In this document: in pieces, positions 17,091 to 25,823 of the stretch
Layout: the number at the start of each line of letters is the position of its first letter
How positions within the stretch are numbered: position 1 is the stretch's first letter
From: DATNPX01 sp036702975
GTDB lineage: Bacteria > Cyanobacteriota > Vampirovibrionia > Obscuribacterales > Obscuribacteraceae
DNA length: 64,000 nt
Assembly (NCBI GenBank): GCA_036702975.1
Contig: DATNPX010000016.1
Coordinates: 62,001-126,000 of the forward strand
Direction of reading: 5' to 3'
The notes under the pieces: model-generated
Seen by the model: only the letters and a program-made list of their open reading frames with translations
What the model was told of the DNA's origin: nothing
Databases searched by the model: none
Made by a program: the position numbers and the translations under genes

Positions 17091-19457
17091 TTGGGAATTG
17101 GGACCAAATTAACGCTGCAGTTTCTGATCGTTGTTGCCTTAATGGCGACAGCTTCTGTGCTGAGCGGAGTTATTGTCGATTTCCAATCGAGCAGAGCGAT
17201 AGCCGGCGCAAGAGCGCTTGACGCACAAAAAAAGTTTGAGGAAGACCGTAGGTTAATCGACAATGCCAACACCGGGCTGGCGCAAACAATGAGCCAAGAC
17301 CCGGTCTTAATCGCTGCGATTAGCAAGCATGATCCGCGTGCCGGCGGCGAACAAGTCAAAACGATCACAGAAAAAACGAATTATCCGGGCGACCTCGCAT
17401 TGCTCGATGCATCAGGCAGGCTTCTTTACAGCACTGACAACCCCAAAGGCGGTGAGCCCGATCACAGCGAACTGTTGGATAGGGCCATTAGAATCGGCAA
17501 GAGTGGCGAGAACATGCCCGCACAAGGATTTGCTCCGTTGAATGCCGGCCGGTTGATGATTACAACTTTCGTACCGGTCAGGAACAACGGAAAGTTTGTC
17601 GGGTTGATTGCAGCTAGCCAGCCACTGAGTTCACAGTTCTTATCAGGTTTGAGCAGCAAATGGACAATAGAGAATCCTGATTTCCACGACCTTGGTGTGG
17701 CTGTGGTACCGACTCCAACTAAAGGGCCCAAGGATGGTGAAGTCGACATAATCACCACTCCCAACCTCACGACCAAGGGCTTTCTTGGCCAAGTCAGCTC
17801 TAAAGGTGTTAGCGCTCTGCCGAAGTCACCGATGAATATAAGTGGCCCACTGTTGTACTTGATGCCATTTACCGTAAGCTCTACTGACTTTTCAGCAGAG
17901 GGCCGCTGGTGGCATTTAGAGCCATTGCAAAATGAAGGCGTCATACTATTTGCTGCTCCAATTGACGATATCAGAATTCACGCAGCCGCTATGGTGGCGG
18001 TGACAATTTTGTTGGGCATCGCAGTTGGACTGCTGGCAATGGTGATGGCTCGAAGCATTGGAAAAAGCATTACTAAACCAATGCGCCTTATCACTTATCG
18101 CGTCGCGGCTATTAAAGAGCAAAAGCGCGCGCTGCCACCACTTGAAGGACTGGAAGGCGAGTGGCTTGAACTGGGAGAGCAGATAGACACAGCCTTGTCC
18201 GCGATGCGTAGTTCATTGCAAAGTATTCGCACCCAGCTGAACAAGCAAGCCGAAGAGTTCGAAGACAGATCCAGAGCCAATCAAGAGAGCACCATGCAAG
18301 TGGAGAATCTCAATCGGCAAATCAGTCAACAAGCAAGACAAAGCACCGAACTATCCAAACAAGTAAACGTCGCAAACCGGCAAACGATCTTCTTGCAGCG
18401 CAAGTTTGAAGCCGTGATGCAAGTTTCGACGGAAGGTTTCTTGATTCTTGATCAATACGGCAATGTTCTTGGCGCCAATCTCACATTTCTCAATTGGATC
18501 GGAGCCACAGAGGGAGAGATTGCCGGCAGGCTCTGCTTCGACCTGGTGAAGAAGCCAGGCGAAGCACGAAGCGACGTCAGGCAAGGTCAGGCTTTTGCCA
18601 TACATGGCGGCGATCCGGCAGAATTGATCAACCAGTTCTACCCGGAAGGCATCGTATACAACCTACAAAGAAACAGCGCCGTGGAGGTTCTTGCGCATTT
18701 ACAACCGATTGAAAGCGAAGACGGCAACACGCAAGGTTACATCATGGTGCTGCGCGACAAATCGCTGAGAAGCGAGATATCACACCTACGCACTGAGATC
18801 GTGGCCATGCTAGCTGATTCGATCCGCACACCGTTGCTTCAGGGAGAAAGCGGCTGGCAAACTGTATTGAATCATTCACAAACACTGCCGCCGCCAGTAA
18901 CCGACTCATTAACCGCACTGCACGAACACTATGTAAATCTGCTTGGTGTAACCGATTCGCTACTTATGATCTATAGCAACTTCGTGCCGCCAATGCCGCA
19001 AGTCCAGCCGAGACAAGAAGTTGTCGTCAACAGACTGGTCGCCGACTGCCTCGAGGAGGTGGCGCCACTTGCACGCGATCGGCAGCTGGCGCTCGACTAT
19101 AAGAGTGTGACCGGATTGCCAAATCTGAACGTCGATAAAGAGATCCTGCAAGGCATTATCATCCAGCTGCTCGAGAAGATGATAAGCATCACTGGCGCCG
19201 GCGGTCGCGTTCGTGTTGAAAGCGTCTACAAGGGCAACGAAATGCGCATCGGCGTGCTCAGTTCAGGACCGGCACTACCTGAATCTGAGCTCGGCGATAT
19301 GTTCGTCGGTTTCATTGACGGCAAGCACAGTATGGATACCTATAGCTCACGATTGGCAATGTATTTAGCAAGAGACAGCGTCGAGCGGCTAGGAGGCGCG
19401 ATTTGGGCTGAATCAGACCGCGGCACCGCGATCTACTTTACTGTGCCAATCGGTTAG
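17091..19457 (+). CDS. Histidine-kinase-like membrane sensor lacking the phospho-acceptor His
   Basis: The 788-residue protein has a TM helix (about 8-30), an extracytoplasmic CACHE-like sensor (about 35-280), a second TM (about 292-318), HAMP (about 320-370), a coiled coil (about 370-440) and a PAS domain (about 442-560). A HisKA/HATPase-like C terminus follows. In the dimerisation motif the expected SHELRTPL reads ADSIRTPL, so the phospho-acceptor is Asp576. The N-box (LLEKMISIT) lacks its Asn, and the G1 region reads SSGPALPESEL instead of DxGxGI. It is probably a pseudokinase signalling by conformation. The only in-frame start after the last stop is TTG 17091, with no clear ribosome-binding site. 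Confidence 0.8.
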   Translation: MGIGTKLTLQFLIVVALMATASVLSGVIVDFQSSRAIAGARALDAQKKFEEDRRLIDNANTGLAQTMSQDPVLIAAISKHDPRAGGEQVKTITEKTNYPGDLALLDASGRLLYSTDNPKGGEPDHSELLDRAIRIGKSGENMPAQGFAPLNAGRLMITTFVPVRNNGKFVGLIAASQPLSSQFLSGLSSKWTIENPDFHDLGVAVVPTPTKGPKDGEVDIITTPNLTTKGFLGQVSSKGVSALPKSPMNISGPLLYLMPFTVSSTDFSAEGRWWHLEPLQNEGVILFAAPIDDIRIHAAAMVAVTILLGIAVGLLAMVMARSIGKSITKPMRLITYRVAAIKEQKRALPPLEGLEGEWLELGEQIDTALSAMRSSLQSIRTQLNKQAEEFEDRSRANQESTMQVENLNRQISQQARQSTELSKQVNVANRQTIFLQRKFEAVMQVSTEGFLILDQYGNVLGANLTFLNWIGATEGEIAGRLCFDLVKKPGEARSDVRQGQAFAIHGGDPAELINQFYPEGIVYNLQRNSAVEVLAHLQPIESEDGNTQGYIMVLRDKSLRSEISHLRTEIVAMLADSIRTPLLQGESGWQTVLNHSQTLPPPVTDSLTALHEHYVNLLGVTDSLLMIYSNFVPPMPQVQPRQEVVVNRLVADCLEEVAPLARDRQLALDYKSVTGLPNLNVDKEILQGIIIQLLEKMISITGAGGRVRVESVYKGNEMRIGVLSSGPALPESELGDMFVGFIDGKHSMDTYSSRLAMYLARDSVERLGGAIWAESDRGTAIYFTVPIG

Positions 19458-19612
19458 AGCTACCGTTACCGAAAATGTATGCCTGGTAAAGATTTGGACA
19501 CACGGTAAAGGTCGTCGTCTAATTGACACCTCTTCTGGGTATGTGATTGACTGAAGATACTTACTATTGGTTTTCCCGTCCTATCTTTTAGGTTATTTAG
19601 TAGGAGAGTCGT

Positions 19613-20800
19613 ATGCAAGCGATTCGCAAGGGCTTAGATGCGGGCGTTCCGGCAGTGGAACCGACGGTGTTGCCCGAGATGGCGGTTCCGATTGAAGAGG
19701 CCAAAGCTGAGAGTGCGACCACAGATCCAGCACAAGCCAAGCAGGCTCTATACCCTTGGATTTTGCATCCGGTAATCGACTCACTCTTTTGCTGTGGCGG
19801 CATACTTTGGCTTCTTTTGTTTGCAGTCTTGGCTGGCTTTCACGCAGGACTAGACTGCGGACCGGCTGGTGTCACACTTTTACTACTCAACGGACTTGGG
19901 CAGGTCTTCTTCGCAGACGCACATCAACCAGCAACTCTTTGGCGTGTGTATCTAAGTCCGCGAACGCGTCAGAGCGTCGGCGCTTTTGTCACCATATGTG
20001 GTATCGCAACTATCGCATTAGGAGCCTTTGGTCTCTACAATGCTTCCTTCACGGCAGGGCTTGTTGTCGTGACTTTAGCCTGGTCGATTCAACATATATT
20101 GGCCCAGGCTTACGGCGTATCTCTCATTTACTGCTACAAACGCGGTTACATGATGAGCAACAACGAACGGCAGATTTTTTACTATCTGTTTCAAACCGGT
20201 CTCGCTTTTTGCGTAATCCGCATGTTTACTTACTCAAGCTTCCTGTCCAAAGACCTTTACGGTTTGAAAATTCCGTTTTGGGGTCCGCTTCCTGAGTGGA
20301 TCTGCTATCTCTCGCTCGCTGCGTTTCAAATCAACGTGCTGCTCTTCGTCGGCATGGTGGCACGCAAGTGGATGAGAGAGAAACGACACTTCCCTCTACC
20401 GGCACTGGCCGCAACTCTCACAGCAATCATGCTGCCATTGTTGAATCACTGGGAACCGATCGCTTTCGTAATATTCATTCAAACCTTCTATCACGCTAGC
20501 CAGTACATCGTAGTAACAACGGCGTACTACCTGAAAGAACAAGGTATGCCAGAAGGCGTACCGTTGTCTAAGATCTCGTCCCTGCTAGTCAAGCCAGTGA
20601 CTTTGAAATACATAGGCGTCATCTCAGTTGTGGGGCTTTTGATGTTTGTCGCATTGCCGTTGACTCTTGCCGCTGTTGGATTCGACAGATCGGTTGCATA
20701 TTGTGTTGTCTACTGCATCTTTAACATTCATCACTACATCACCGATGCAGCTATCTGGCGCATGAAAGATCCAGAAGTTCGAAAACTACTCGTCTCGTAG
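19613..20800 (+). CDS. Polytopic membrane protein with conserved His motifs
   Basis: The 395-residue protein has a soluble N terminus (about 1-45) and eight to ten predicted membrane helices. Histidine-containing motifs sit at membrane edges: FADAHQPATLWR, WSIQHILAQAYG, FIQTFYHASQYIV and NIHHYITDAAIWR. Repeated His near helix ends with an Asp in the last motif suggests a di-metal or haem membrane enzyme, loosely like carotenoid-cleaving Brp/Blh or desaturase-type proteins. I cannot assign it. ATG 19613 is preceded by GTAGGAGAG. It is monocistronic. Confidence 0.7.
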   Translation: MQAIRKGLDAGVPAVEPTVLPEMAVPIEEAKAESATTDPAQAKQALYPWILHPVIDSLFCCGGILWLLLFAVLAGFHAGLDCGPAGVTLLLLNGLGQVFFADAHQPATLWRVYLSPRTRQSVGAFVTICGIATIALGAFGLYNASFTAGLVVVTLAWSIQHILAQAYGVSLIYCYKRGYMMSNNERQIFYYLFQTGLAFCVIRMFTYSSFLSKDLYGLKIPFWGPLPEWICYLSLAAFQINVLLFVGMVARKWMREKRHFPLPALAATLTAIMLPLLNHWEPIAFVIFIQTFYHASQYIVVTTAYYLKEQGMPEGVPLSKISSLLVKPVTLKYIGVISVVGLLMFVALPLTLAAVGFDRSVAYCVVYCIFNIHHYITDAAIWRMKDPEVRKLLVS

Positions 20801-20877
20801 TAAATCGCCCTCTGCCTTGGCACGGAGCTGCCGGCTGCGCTTCTCTCAATTTCTCTCGCGCCCTTCGATGACTCAGA

Positions 20878-21450
20878 TTAAGCCTCGAGCTTGCTTTGAA
20901 TGGCCATGATGCGTTCGGCCAGTTGCTGCGCTTCTTCAATTCGCTCTTGTTTCCGCAGCAGAAGCGCGTAATTCTCCAACAAAGGAATCAAGCTAGGATG
21001 CAACATGCCGAGATGCAGCTCTTTGATTTCACGAGCCTCAACATACAACTCCTCAGCCTTTGCATAATTACGTTTGGCGCTATTCAATGCAGCCAGGTTG
21101 TGCAATACAACTGCAATCTCGAGATCTTTTGGACCGAAAAGCTCTTGCTTCAAGGTCAAACAGCGTTGCCATAAATCGTCAGCCATCGTGTACTTGCCCT
21201 GTGCATGATAAATGGCAGCCATATTGTTGAGACTCTTCGCAAGGTTGGTACGCCTAGAGAGCTGCTCATCCTCCGAGAGAGTCGACAAAACCTCTGCAGT
21301 CGTCATCTTCTCTACTATCCGCAAAGCCGATACGAAGCGAATCTCCGCCTGTGCGTAGCGCTTCTCGTTGAAGAGACTGTTGCCCTCGTTAACAAGACTT
21401 TCCCACTCCGCAAGAGGGTTTTCGTGGGTTAACTGGTGCTGAGTAGTCAT
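20878..21450 (-). CDS. Small TPR protein (kinesin-light-chain type repeats)
   Basis: The 190-residue cytoplasmic protein has three to four tetratricopeptide repeats of the 42-residue kinesin-light-chain type, such as NNMAAIYHAQGKYTMADDLW and HNLAALNSAKRNYAKAEELY, covering residues 20-185. No catalytic domain is attached. ATG 21450 is preferred over the TTG one codon upstream because GAGGAT is suitably placed. Related short TPR proteins occur at 34934-35251 and 40765-41355. It presumably acts as a protein-docking module. Confidence 0.85.
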   Translation of the reverse strand: MTTQHQLTHENPLAEWESLVNEGNSLFNEKRYAQAEIRFVSALRIVEKMTTAEVLSTLSEDEQLSRRTNLAKSLNNMAAIYHAQGKYTMADDLWQRCLTLKQELFGPKDLEIAVVLHNLAALNSAKRNYAKAEELYVEAREIKELHLGMLHPSLIPLLENYALLLRKQERIEEAQQLAERIMAIQSKLEA

Positions 21451-21555
21451 CAAAATAGATCCTCATCGCGATCACAGAACGTAGCTAAGGATACCGCCCT
21501 GAAGTGGTATTTCGCATGACAATCAAAATCTTTGAATGAAGGAGCCATTTTTATA

Positions 21556-21582
21556 TACATGTATGATACCATACAAATGTAT
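21556..21582 (+). promoter_or_regulatory. Overlapping palindromes at the start of the radical SAM gene
   Basis: ATACATGTAT (21556-21565), TGTATGATACCATACA (21560-21575, 6-bp arms) and ATACAAATGTAT (21571-21582) overlap in 27 bases. They sit over the candidate -10 region and the predicted ATG 21581. This is a plausible repressor operator. The same spacing has a TTGAAT (21532-21537) and TATACA (21554-21559) 16 bases apart. Confidence 0.45.
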
Positions 21583-22408
21583 GATTCAAGTAAACGAAAT
21601 TCACGCTGCTTCCATTTTGACACCGCAGAAATTCGGTTCACTATCTGGTCATTACGACTTTACGATTAATCCATATGCCGGTTGCGCTTTCGCTTGCTCT
21701 TATTGCTATGTGCCTAAGTTTCCCAACGCGCACGGTGTTCATGAATGGGGTGAATGGCTCAACGTCAAAATAAACGCCGCAGAATTGATCAGGAAAGAGC
21801 GCGCCAAGATATTCGGCAGTCGAATCTTCTTCAGCTCGGCCACCGATCCGTATCAATACATCGAGTTGAAATACCGCATCACACGATCTTGCTTGAAAGA
21901 GATGGTGAACTATCCTCCTCGGCGACTGACTATGCACTCTCGCTCGCACCTTATGCTGCAAGATCTTGAACTGCTAAAGAGTTTCGGCAAAAGGCTTAAT
22001 GTAGGCATTTCCTTGCCGACTGACAGTGAGGCGGTAAGACAGGAGTTCGAACCAAATGCACCGAGCATCAAACGGCGATTGGAGTTAATTCGCAAGCTGA
22101 CAGAAAATCAAATCTCTGTATATATATCGATGGCACCACTGCTGCCATGCAATCCTGAGCGCCTCGTCAATCTTGTGACACCATACACCTCCAAAGTCTG
22201 GGTTGATACCATGAACTGGCTGGAGGTAATGAGAAAACCGGCTCTGCTAGATAAGTACAAAGAGTTTTTCCAGCAGAATCGATACGAAAGATTAGCCGAA
22301 GAGATCTCCGGAAGATTCGAACGACGCAGAGAATGGAATGAACAAAAATTGTCAAACGAAAAACTACCGCAACCCGCACCACTGCAGCTTCGATTAAGCC
22401 TGAAATAG
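21581..22408 (+). CDS. SPL-family radical SAM protein
   Basis: The protein is about 275 residues with the radical-SAM cluster motif CAFACSYC preceded by NPYAGC and followed by YVPKFPNAHG. It carries the downstream SSATDPYQYIE and LTMHSRSHLMLQDLELL segments typical of the spore-photoproduct-lyase-like (SplB-related) family. It would bind a 4Fe-4S cluster and generate a 5'-deoxyadenosyl radical; these proteins are often annotated as DNA-repair photolyases, but substrates of the short forms are mostly unknown. ATGs at 21536, 21563 and 21581 are in frame. I prefer 21581 because family members begin near VNEIHAASILTP. Confidence 0.88.
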   Translation: MIQVNEIHAASILTPQKFGSLSGHYDFTINPYAGCAFACSYCYVPKFPNAHGVHEWGEWLNVKINAAELIRKERAKIFGSRIFFSSATDPYQYIELKYRITRSCLKEMVNYPPRRLTMHSRSHLMLQDLELLKSFGKRLNVGISLPTDSEAVRQEFEPNAPSIKRRLELIRKLTENQISVYISMAPLLPCNPERLVNLVTPYTSKVWVDTMNWLEVMRKPALLDKYKEFFQQNRYERLAEEISGRFERRREWNEQKLSNEKLPQPAPLQLRLSLK

Positions 22409-22493
22409 CGTTAGGTATGGAAATCAAATCCAGAATCAAGTCCGAAATTCAGCAGCTTAAAATCTGCCACCACCTCACATGAAAACGAACTAA

Positions 22494-22502
22494 TGGTATA
22501 AT
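22494..22502 (+). promoter_or_regulatory. Extended -10 promoter of the pilin gene
   Basis: TGGTATAAT combines an extended TGn element with a perfect -10 hexamer (22497-22502). It lies about 77 bases before the pilin ATG at 22579. No clear -35 is needed for such promoters. Confidence 0.5.
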
Positions 22503-22578
22503 TTGAGAACCGAGCGAAATTTATAGATACTCTTGAGCTGACATCGTCCCTGAATTATCAGGCAGGAGATTGCTCGGA

Positions 22579-22797
22579 ATGTTTTTACTAAAAAAGAAAC
22601 GGCGGGGGCGTGTCCGAAAGACACGCGGACAGGGCATCACGGAGTATGGCGCCATAATAGCTTTTGTAGCTGTACTTGTTGCGCTGTGTTTTGGCATTGC
22701 AAACGGAAAACTTGCGAGTTCCGTTTCAGCAGCCTTCAGCGCAATCGCCGGACGCCTGAATGTAATGTCAGGAGCGATCGGCGGCTCCACTTCTTAA
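22579..22797 (+). CDS. Flp-type (class IVb) prepilin-like protein
   Basis: The 72-residue protein starts at ATG 22579, nine bases after AGGAGA. A basic leader (KKKRRGRVRKTRG) precedes QGITEYGAIIAFVAVLVAL. Cleavage after Gly17 puts Glu at +5 and Tyr at +6, the hallmark of Flp/Fap pilins processed by a TadV-like peptidase. The mature peptide of about 55 residues has one hydrophobic helix and a short Ala/Ser/Gly-rich tail. No tad assembly genes are nearby, so the machinery must be elsewhere or the pilin is an orphan. Confidence 0.85.
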   Translation: MFLLKKKRRGRVRKTRGQGITEYGAIIAFVAVLVALCFGIANGKLASSVSAAFSAIAGRLNVMSGAIGGSTS

Positions 22798-22848
22798 CTT
22801 CAACTTGAACTAGGTTCGCAGAAAAAATACACGCGCCTGCAACACCTG

Positions 22849-23529
22849 CTATACGCTGAAGACACGATCGCCCCCGCGCAAATTTGCAAACTGCAAAGCT
22901 TCGGTCGCTCGCGCGATTAGCTTGTCGTGCGAATTTGCATGAGCTGGAAAAGCAGCGACTCCAAGGCTGGCGGTAACTGAAAAGTTCTGCCAATTGTGCG
23001 AGATTGCTTGATTACCAATTCGCGTGCGAATCCGTTCGGCGACGAAAGAGGCCACGGCGGCATGAGTTTGCGGCAAGATGGCACCAAATGTCTGTTCGTC
23101 GTACTTGACCGGGATGTCTTGCTCTCGCACTGAATTCTTGAGAACGTTGCCAACTATGCGCATCACCGAGTCGCAGGTAAGATGCCCAAATTGCTGATTG
23201 ACACTGTCAATGTTGTCAACGACAAGCAAAATCAAGGACACCGGTTGTTGATAGCGGGTGGATCGGCTGATTTCTGCCTTTAGCTCTTTGATAAATGTCC
23301 GATAGTTATATAAATCGGTCAGATTGTCGAGCAAAGCCAATCTCTCGATATCCTCGGTCTTTGCTGCGGCAATGGTCGCTGGACGATTGTAGGCAAAGCT
23401 CTCTTTCTCAAAAAGGCGAACACGTTCGAGAATCTCGGGATTGCCGGCAAAATCTAATTCGCCTTGCAGCTTGCGTTTCTTCAGGTCGGTAAGAACCGCC
23501 TGGGCTCTGGCTTCCTGTTCAGCAGTCAT
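22849..23529 (-). CDS. Degenerate GGDEF-domain protein
   Basis: The 226-residue protein has a helical N terminus (about 1-65) and a diguanylate-cyclase fold (about 67-225): LLDNLTDLYNYRTF, SLILLVVDNIDSVNQQFGH and SVTASLGVAAFP are all in register. The active-site loop that should read GGDEF is KYDEQ (residues 142-146), so cyclase activity is very unlikely. It may bind c-di-GMP or GTP allosterically, or act as a protein-binding module. ATG 23529 is preceded by GAAGGAT. A related altered loop (HYDAF) is found in the protein at 47106-48890. Confidence 0.85.
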   Translation of the reverse strand: MTAEQEARAQAVLTDLKKRKLQGELDFAGNPEILERVRLFEKESFAYNRPATIAAAKTEDIERLALLDNLTDLYNYRTFIKELKAEISRSTRYQQPVSLILLVVDNIDSVNQQFGHLTCDSVMRIVGNVLKNSVREQDIPVKYDEQTFGAILPQTHAAVASFVAERIRTRIGNQAISHNWQNFSVTASLGVAAFPAHANSHDKLIARATEALQFANLRGGDRVFSV

Positions 23530-23591
23530 TGCTAGTATCCTTCGCCTGCGCCTTCGACAAGTTTTATTCTTTCACACCCGGCTCTCGCCTG

Positions 23592-23891
23592 TCACTTTTT
23601 CTTTTTGGATTTCTTGTAAAACAGATCCTTCATGGGCTTCTTCTTCTTTAAGTGGTGTTCAAGAATTAGATTGCCTATCAGGTTGGTAACGGCACCGTAT
23701 TTAACACCATCTTTTTTCACCCACAACGCTGGCCCGTGTTTGCACAAATCCAAACAGCCGGAGCGCTTGATTTTAAAATGATCGACAAACAATGCGGATT
23801 CAGAGCAAGCCCTGAGATGTTGATAGAGCTCCTCGCCCCCAAGTCTCTTGCAGCTTGAACCCTGCGTGCAAACAAAGACCTTTTTTCTCAA
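23592..23891 (-). CDS. Thioredoxin-like [2Fe-2S] ferredoxin
   Basis: The 99-residue protein has four cysteines in the spacing of thioredoxin-fold [2Fe-2S] ferredoxins: CTQGSSC near residues 8-14, then CLDLC near 46-50 in the segment GCLDLCKHGPALWV. It should carry electrons in the cytoplasm. The C terminus is a Lys-rich tail (KKSKKKK), unusual for the family and possibly nucleic-acid or membrane-surface binding. The start is TTG 23891, supported by AGGAAAG directly upstream. The partner enzyme is unknown. Confidence 0.88.
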   Translation of the reverse strand: MRKKVFVCTQGSSCKRLGGEELYQHLRACSESALFVDHFKIKRSGCLDLCKHGPALWVKKDGVKYGAVTNLIGNLILEHHLKKKKPMKDLFYKKSKKKK

Positions 23892-24030
23892 AAGACTTTC
23901 CTGTTGAACTGAGGGGCTCCGCGGTTCAGCTGAGTGACTCCGCCAAAAGATTATTTTAGCCAGTAGGGCTTCAACTTAAGCGGCAGAATCGGTTCTTCCG
24001 GTCGCACATCCGAGAATTAATGGAATTAGC

Positions 24031-25095
24031 ATGGGAATCTCCCCATCGACGACGGAGAGTACATTAAATAGGATAAATGAGTCCTTCCCATCGAGCTGGA
24101 TACCACCCATGTCGGACTTACCAGTAGTAGCAGGCGGTTACGCCAAGGTCAATTTAGACAATCCGGCTGTTAAAAAAGCGGTCGCATCGACTTTTCAGCT
24201 CGCCTATCACCCGTATTGGGACATGATGCCAAAAGACCATGCCACCGAATCCGGCAACCTAATCGCGTTGAGCGACCAACAACGTGCCAATATTGGTGCC
24301 AGCAAGGACGACCAAGTCGTACTCACCGATGCGCACGGGGTCGAAGATGCACGCGGGCCAATCATGATGCAGGCGTCCACCGGCAAATGGTATTTCGGTA
24401 CTCTACTCAAGGTAGATGATGTCGCGGACCTCGCTTATGTCAAAGTGAACGGACTCGCCAAAGGCGTTTTGCCAGAAGTCGAATTCGCGGACAAAGACAG
24501 CACACAACCTGGAGACTTGGTGTTTAGCACCGGCCACGAAAGACAATCGGCAACAATTTCAGTCAATGGTGGCACGTATGAAGGACTGACAACCAAATCC
24601 TTGCAAGTACAACGGCTCGATGCCATCTATCGGCAGTTAACGCCAGACAATCCGTCAAACTTCTACCAAACAACTGCAAACGCTATCAAGGGCTTGGCGA
24701 ATCCTGCGGATAATCGAGATGCAATACGAGACTTCACGCGCACGTTACTAGAAACGCATCTAAACAATCAGCCAGGAAACTCTGGTGGCTGTCTATTCAA
24801 TCTCGAAGGGAAATGCATAGGCGCAGGGGAAGCAGTCGAAGCCGACAAAGACTTAGGCACGCGAGGTCACGATACTTATATCCCACTGAGCGATATTTTG
24901 GCGTTCACCAACAGTCCTCAGAAGTTCAACATGATGTATGGAATCGGAACCTATAAGGTAGACGGAAGCGCACCACAACAGGTCCCCTATCTCATGGGTC
25001 TACGCCGCGTGACTGGAGAAAGGCGGTTGCCTTTCAACGCAGACGATTTACTTTCGCATCCGGAACGTCTGCAAGCAGCAAAACCTTCTGAGTAG
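24031..25095 (+). CDS. Trypsin-like serine protease
   Basis: The 354-residue protein has a chymotrypsin/HtrA-like fold. The triad is visible: VVLTDAHGV (His102), VADLAYVKV (Asp133) and NNQPGNSGG (Ser251). The GNSGG motif and following LFNLEGKCIGAG strand are typical of DegP-like proteases. No PDZ domain follows, and no signal peptide or membrane anchor is evident, so it may be cytoplasmic or exported by another route. An insert of about 45 residues (195-240) precedes the serine. The start ATG 24031 has only a weak TGGA. Target proteins are unknown. Confidence 0.82.
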   Translation: MGISPSTTESTLNRINESFPSSWIPPMSDLPVVAGGYAKVNLDNPAVKKAVASTFQLAYHPYWDMMPKDHATESGNLIALSDQQRANIGASKDDQVVLTDAHGVEDARGPIMMQASTGKWYFGTLLKVDDVADLAYVKVNGLAKGVLPEVEFADKDSTQPGDLVFSTGHERQSATISVNGGTYEGLTTKSLQVQRLDAIYRQLTPDNPSNFYQTTANAIKGLANPADNRDAIRDFTRTLLETHLNNQPGNSGGCLFNLEGKCIGAGEAVEADKDLGTRGHDTYIPLSDILAFTNSPQKFNMMYGIGTYKVDGSAPQQVPYLMGLRRVTGERRLPFNADDLLSHPERLQAAKPSE

Positions 25096-25188
25096 TCCGC
25101 AAGTTGTTCAGACTGTGTCGAACAACAATTTCGGGAACGGGTCTGATCGCGGGAACAGACGCCGTGGTTACAAAGGAAAAATCATAGT

Positions 25189-25734
25189 ATGAGCATCCAG
25201 ATAGTGACAATCGGAGCCCCTTCTTTGCGGCGCAAAACGCGCCCCGTAACCAATTTCGAAGAAGCACGCACCATCTGCGACACCCTTGTCAATAATCTGC
25301 GCGAATTGAAGGGCGCCGGACTCGCAGCCAATCAAGTAGGAATAGACTTGAATATTTTTGTGGCAGAGGTTCGTCCCACGGAGTTATTTCCCGAGCGAGA
25401 ACAATCTGCGCTGCACATCATCGTCAATGCTGAGCTCCTTGAACATTCAAAAGAGCTGAATGCGGACTGGGAGGGTTGCTTCAGCATTCCGGGGTTGCTA
25501 GGCTCCGTCAATCGTTATGACTGGATCACCGTAAGATATGATGACCTGACCGGCAAAAAACACACCGATACGATAAAAGGCTATCTCGCACGGGTTTTCC
25601 AGCACGAGATGGATCACCTCGCCGGAAAGTTTTACCTTGACCGCATGCAAACCATGCTTTCATTGACTACCCGCGAGAATCATCTGGCCAGGCTAGAATC
25701 TGAGAGAGCAGCAAAAATTCAAGTCGGTCACTGA
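25189..25734 (+). CDS. def: Peptide deformylase
   Basis: This enzyme removes the N-formyl group from nascent proteins at the ribosome, using a bound Fe2+ or other divalent metal. The three family motifs are intact: GAGLAANQVGI, WEGCFSIPG (metal Cys) and QHEMDHLAG (two metal His and catalytic Glu). The 181-residue length is normal. ATG 25189 follows AAAGGAAAAA. It lies 89 bases ahead of the molybdenum-cofactor genes on the same strand and may be read with them, although its job is unrelated. Confidence 0.95.
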   Translation: MSIQIVTIGAPSLRRKTRPVTNFEEARTICDTLVNNLRELKGAGLAANQVGIDLNIFVAEVRPTELFPEREQSALHIIVNAELLEHSKELNADWEGCFSIPGLLGSVNRYDWITVRYDDLTGKKHTDTIKGYLARVFQHEMDHLAGKFYLDRMQTMLSLTTRENHLARLESERAAKIQVGH

Positions 25735-25823
25735 AACTGGTTCTCGCCAAGGGCTCCCGACTGAGGCGAAGAAAAGAACTAGTGCTCGGACCAGCCTCAC
25801 ATGTGGGAGAATGAAGCCCAGAT

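Noticed and set aside
23904..23945. Imperfect 21-bp duplication (CTGAG...CTCCGC twice)
   Set aside because: Only about 15 of 21 positions match and there is no context to support function.
25103..25126. GTTGTTC/GAACAAC inverted repeat before peptide deformylase
   Set aside because: Seven-bp arms with a 10-base loop and no T-run; too little to call a terminator or operator.
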